Origin: Prochlorococcus sp. AG-311-D23
GTDB taxonomy: Bacteria > Cyanobacteriota > Cyanobacteriia > PCC-6307 > Cyanobiaceae
Length of the DNA: 50,991 nucleotides
Assembly: GCA_003284445.1 (NCBI GenBank)
Contig: QBVH01000008.1
Span: 1-50,991, forward strand
Direction of reading: 5' to 3'
In this document: in pieces, positions 50,629 to 50,991 of the stretch
Position numbering within the stretch: position 1 is the first letter of the stretch
How the letters are laid out: each line of letters starts with the position of its first letter
The notes under the pieces: generated by a model
Told to the model about the DNA's origin: nothing
Seen by the model: the letters and a program-made list of their open reading frames with translations, nothing else
Database searches by the model: none
Translations under genes and position numbers: made by a program

Positions 50629-50991
50629 TTCAAAGAATAAAGAGAGAGAAAACAGGCAGCGGCTAAAGCCAAGCTTCCAAAAATAAGAACGTTTTTCTGG
50701 CCTGAAGGAAGTTTATTGAATCCAAAGCCATAAGTAAGGTTTTCTTCAAATCCACTCGGCTTTGATTTAGGGCCAATATCCATGTATCCACCAAATCCTA
50801 CTCGACAGACAGGACATCTAAACTTGTCTCTATCTATCTCTAGGAATGGTGTCCCTGGTTCAATATTTAGTTTTTTTATACCCTCATCAGGATCAAAAAT
50901 AAAACCACAGCTCATACATTCGAAGCGGTTTGCTTTTGGATCAAATTCCTCGGTTGAGTTTTTTGGTTCAAATGAAATAACTTGATTTTTT
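50625..50991 (-). CDS. rubA: rubredoxin RubA (5' end outside the window)
   Basis: The frame runs to the window edge. The internal ATG at 50915 is not the start: the residues before it (DPKANRFEC) supply the first iron-ligand Cys of FECMSCGFIFDPDEG. The second ligand pair is CPVCRVGFGG, and the Pro/Gly-rich linker leads to a C-terminal membrane helix (NVLIFGSLALAAACFLSLYS). This membrane-anchored rubredoxin is needed for assembly of PSII and PSI intermediates. About 20 N-terminal residues are visible; the rest lies beyond 50991. Confidence 0.93.
   Translation of the reverse strand, partial: KNQVISFEPKNSTEEFDPKANRFECMSCGFIFDPDEGIKKLNIEPGTPFLEIDRDKFRCPVCRVGFGGYMDIGPKSKPSGFEENLTYGFGFNKLPSGQKNVLIFGSLALAAACFLSLYSLK

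Overview
The window is a piece of a Prochlorococcus chromosome, most likely from a low-light-adapted strain. The evidence is low GC outside the rRNA genes, tightly packed short-spaced genes, marine picocyanobacterial versions of PsaE, PsbB/T/M/E/L/J and PetB/D, a single-type rRNA operon with tRNA-Ile and tRNA-Ala in the spacer, and above all a complete phycoerythrin (PE) gene cluster without any phycobilisome core or phycocyanin genes beside it. The exact clade (NATL-like, SS120-like or MIT9211-like) cannot be fixed by eye.

Layout. 1-2.8 kb: small hypothetical genes, an NTF2-like protein, a broken small gene ending in a terminator, and a VTT/DedA membrane protein. 3-7.6 kb: aldehyde dehydrogenase, LysM protein, a putative DNA-binding protein, psaE and mutM. 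7.6-13.4 kb: the rRNA operon on the minus strand (16S, tRNA-Ile, tRNA-Ala, 23S, 5S), with a processing stem around 23S and a candidate promoter. 13.5-20.8 kb: GH100 invertase, petBD (minus), divergent ctpA, an HD hydrolase and minCDE. 20.9-23.3 kb: tRNA-Thr, then a minus-strand run of TsaC, PrmC, thioesterase and psbM. 23.8-31.3 kb: psbB-psbT, nrdR, rpsA, a HAD phosphatase, metK, a D-ribulose-kinase-type gene interrupted by TGA, a DUF2470 protein and tRNA-Phe. 31.5-35.3 kb: a PsaM-like peptide, two nucleotide-sugar enzymes and a second VTT protein. 35.4-41.4 kb: the PE cluster (linker, cpeS, cpeT, cpeY, a CpeF/MpeU-type lyase, cpeZ, cpeA, cpeB). 41.7-48.8 kb: uvrD/pcrA, CCA-adding enzyme, an FAD-oxidoreductase/SelD fusion and mtnP. 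48.9-51 kb: rubA-ycf48-psbE-psbL-psbJ on the minus strand.

Functionally the window combines photosynthetic electron transport (PSI, PSII, cytochrome b6f), PSII biogenesis (CtpA, Ycf48, RubA), a reduced PE antenna with its own bilin lyases, and housekeeping functions (ribosome, division-site placement, DNA repair, SAM and MTA metabolism, tRNA maturation). I did not find an obviously new multi-gene system.

The points most worth a second look are: the absence of psbF between psbE and psbL; an in-frame TGA near the end of the ribulose kinase gene at what is normally a Trp codon; the loss of the second bilin-attachment cysteine in the PE alpha subunit; the frameshifted DUF4278-like gene; and the overlapping divergent starts of selD and mtnP. 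All identifications come from reading translated sequence and recalled family motifs; no database search was run.
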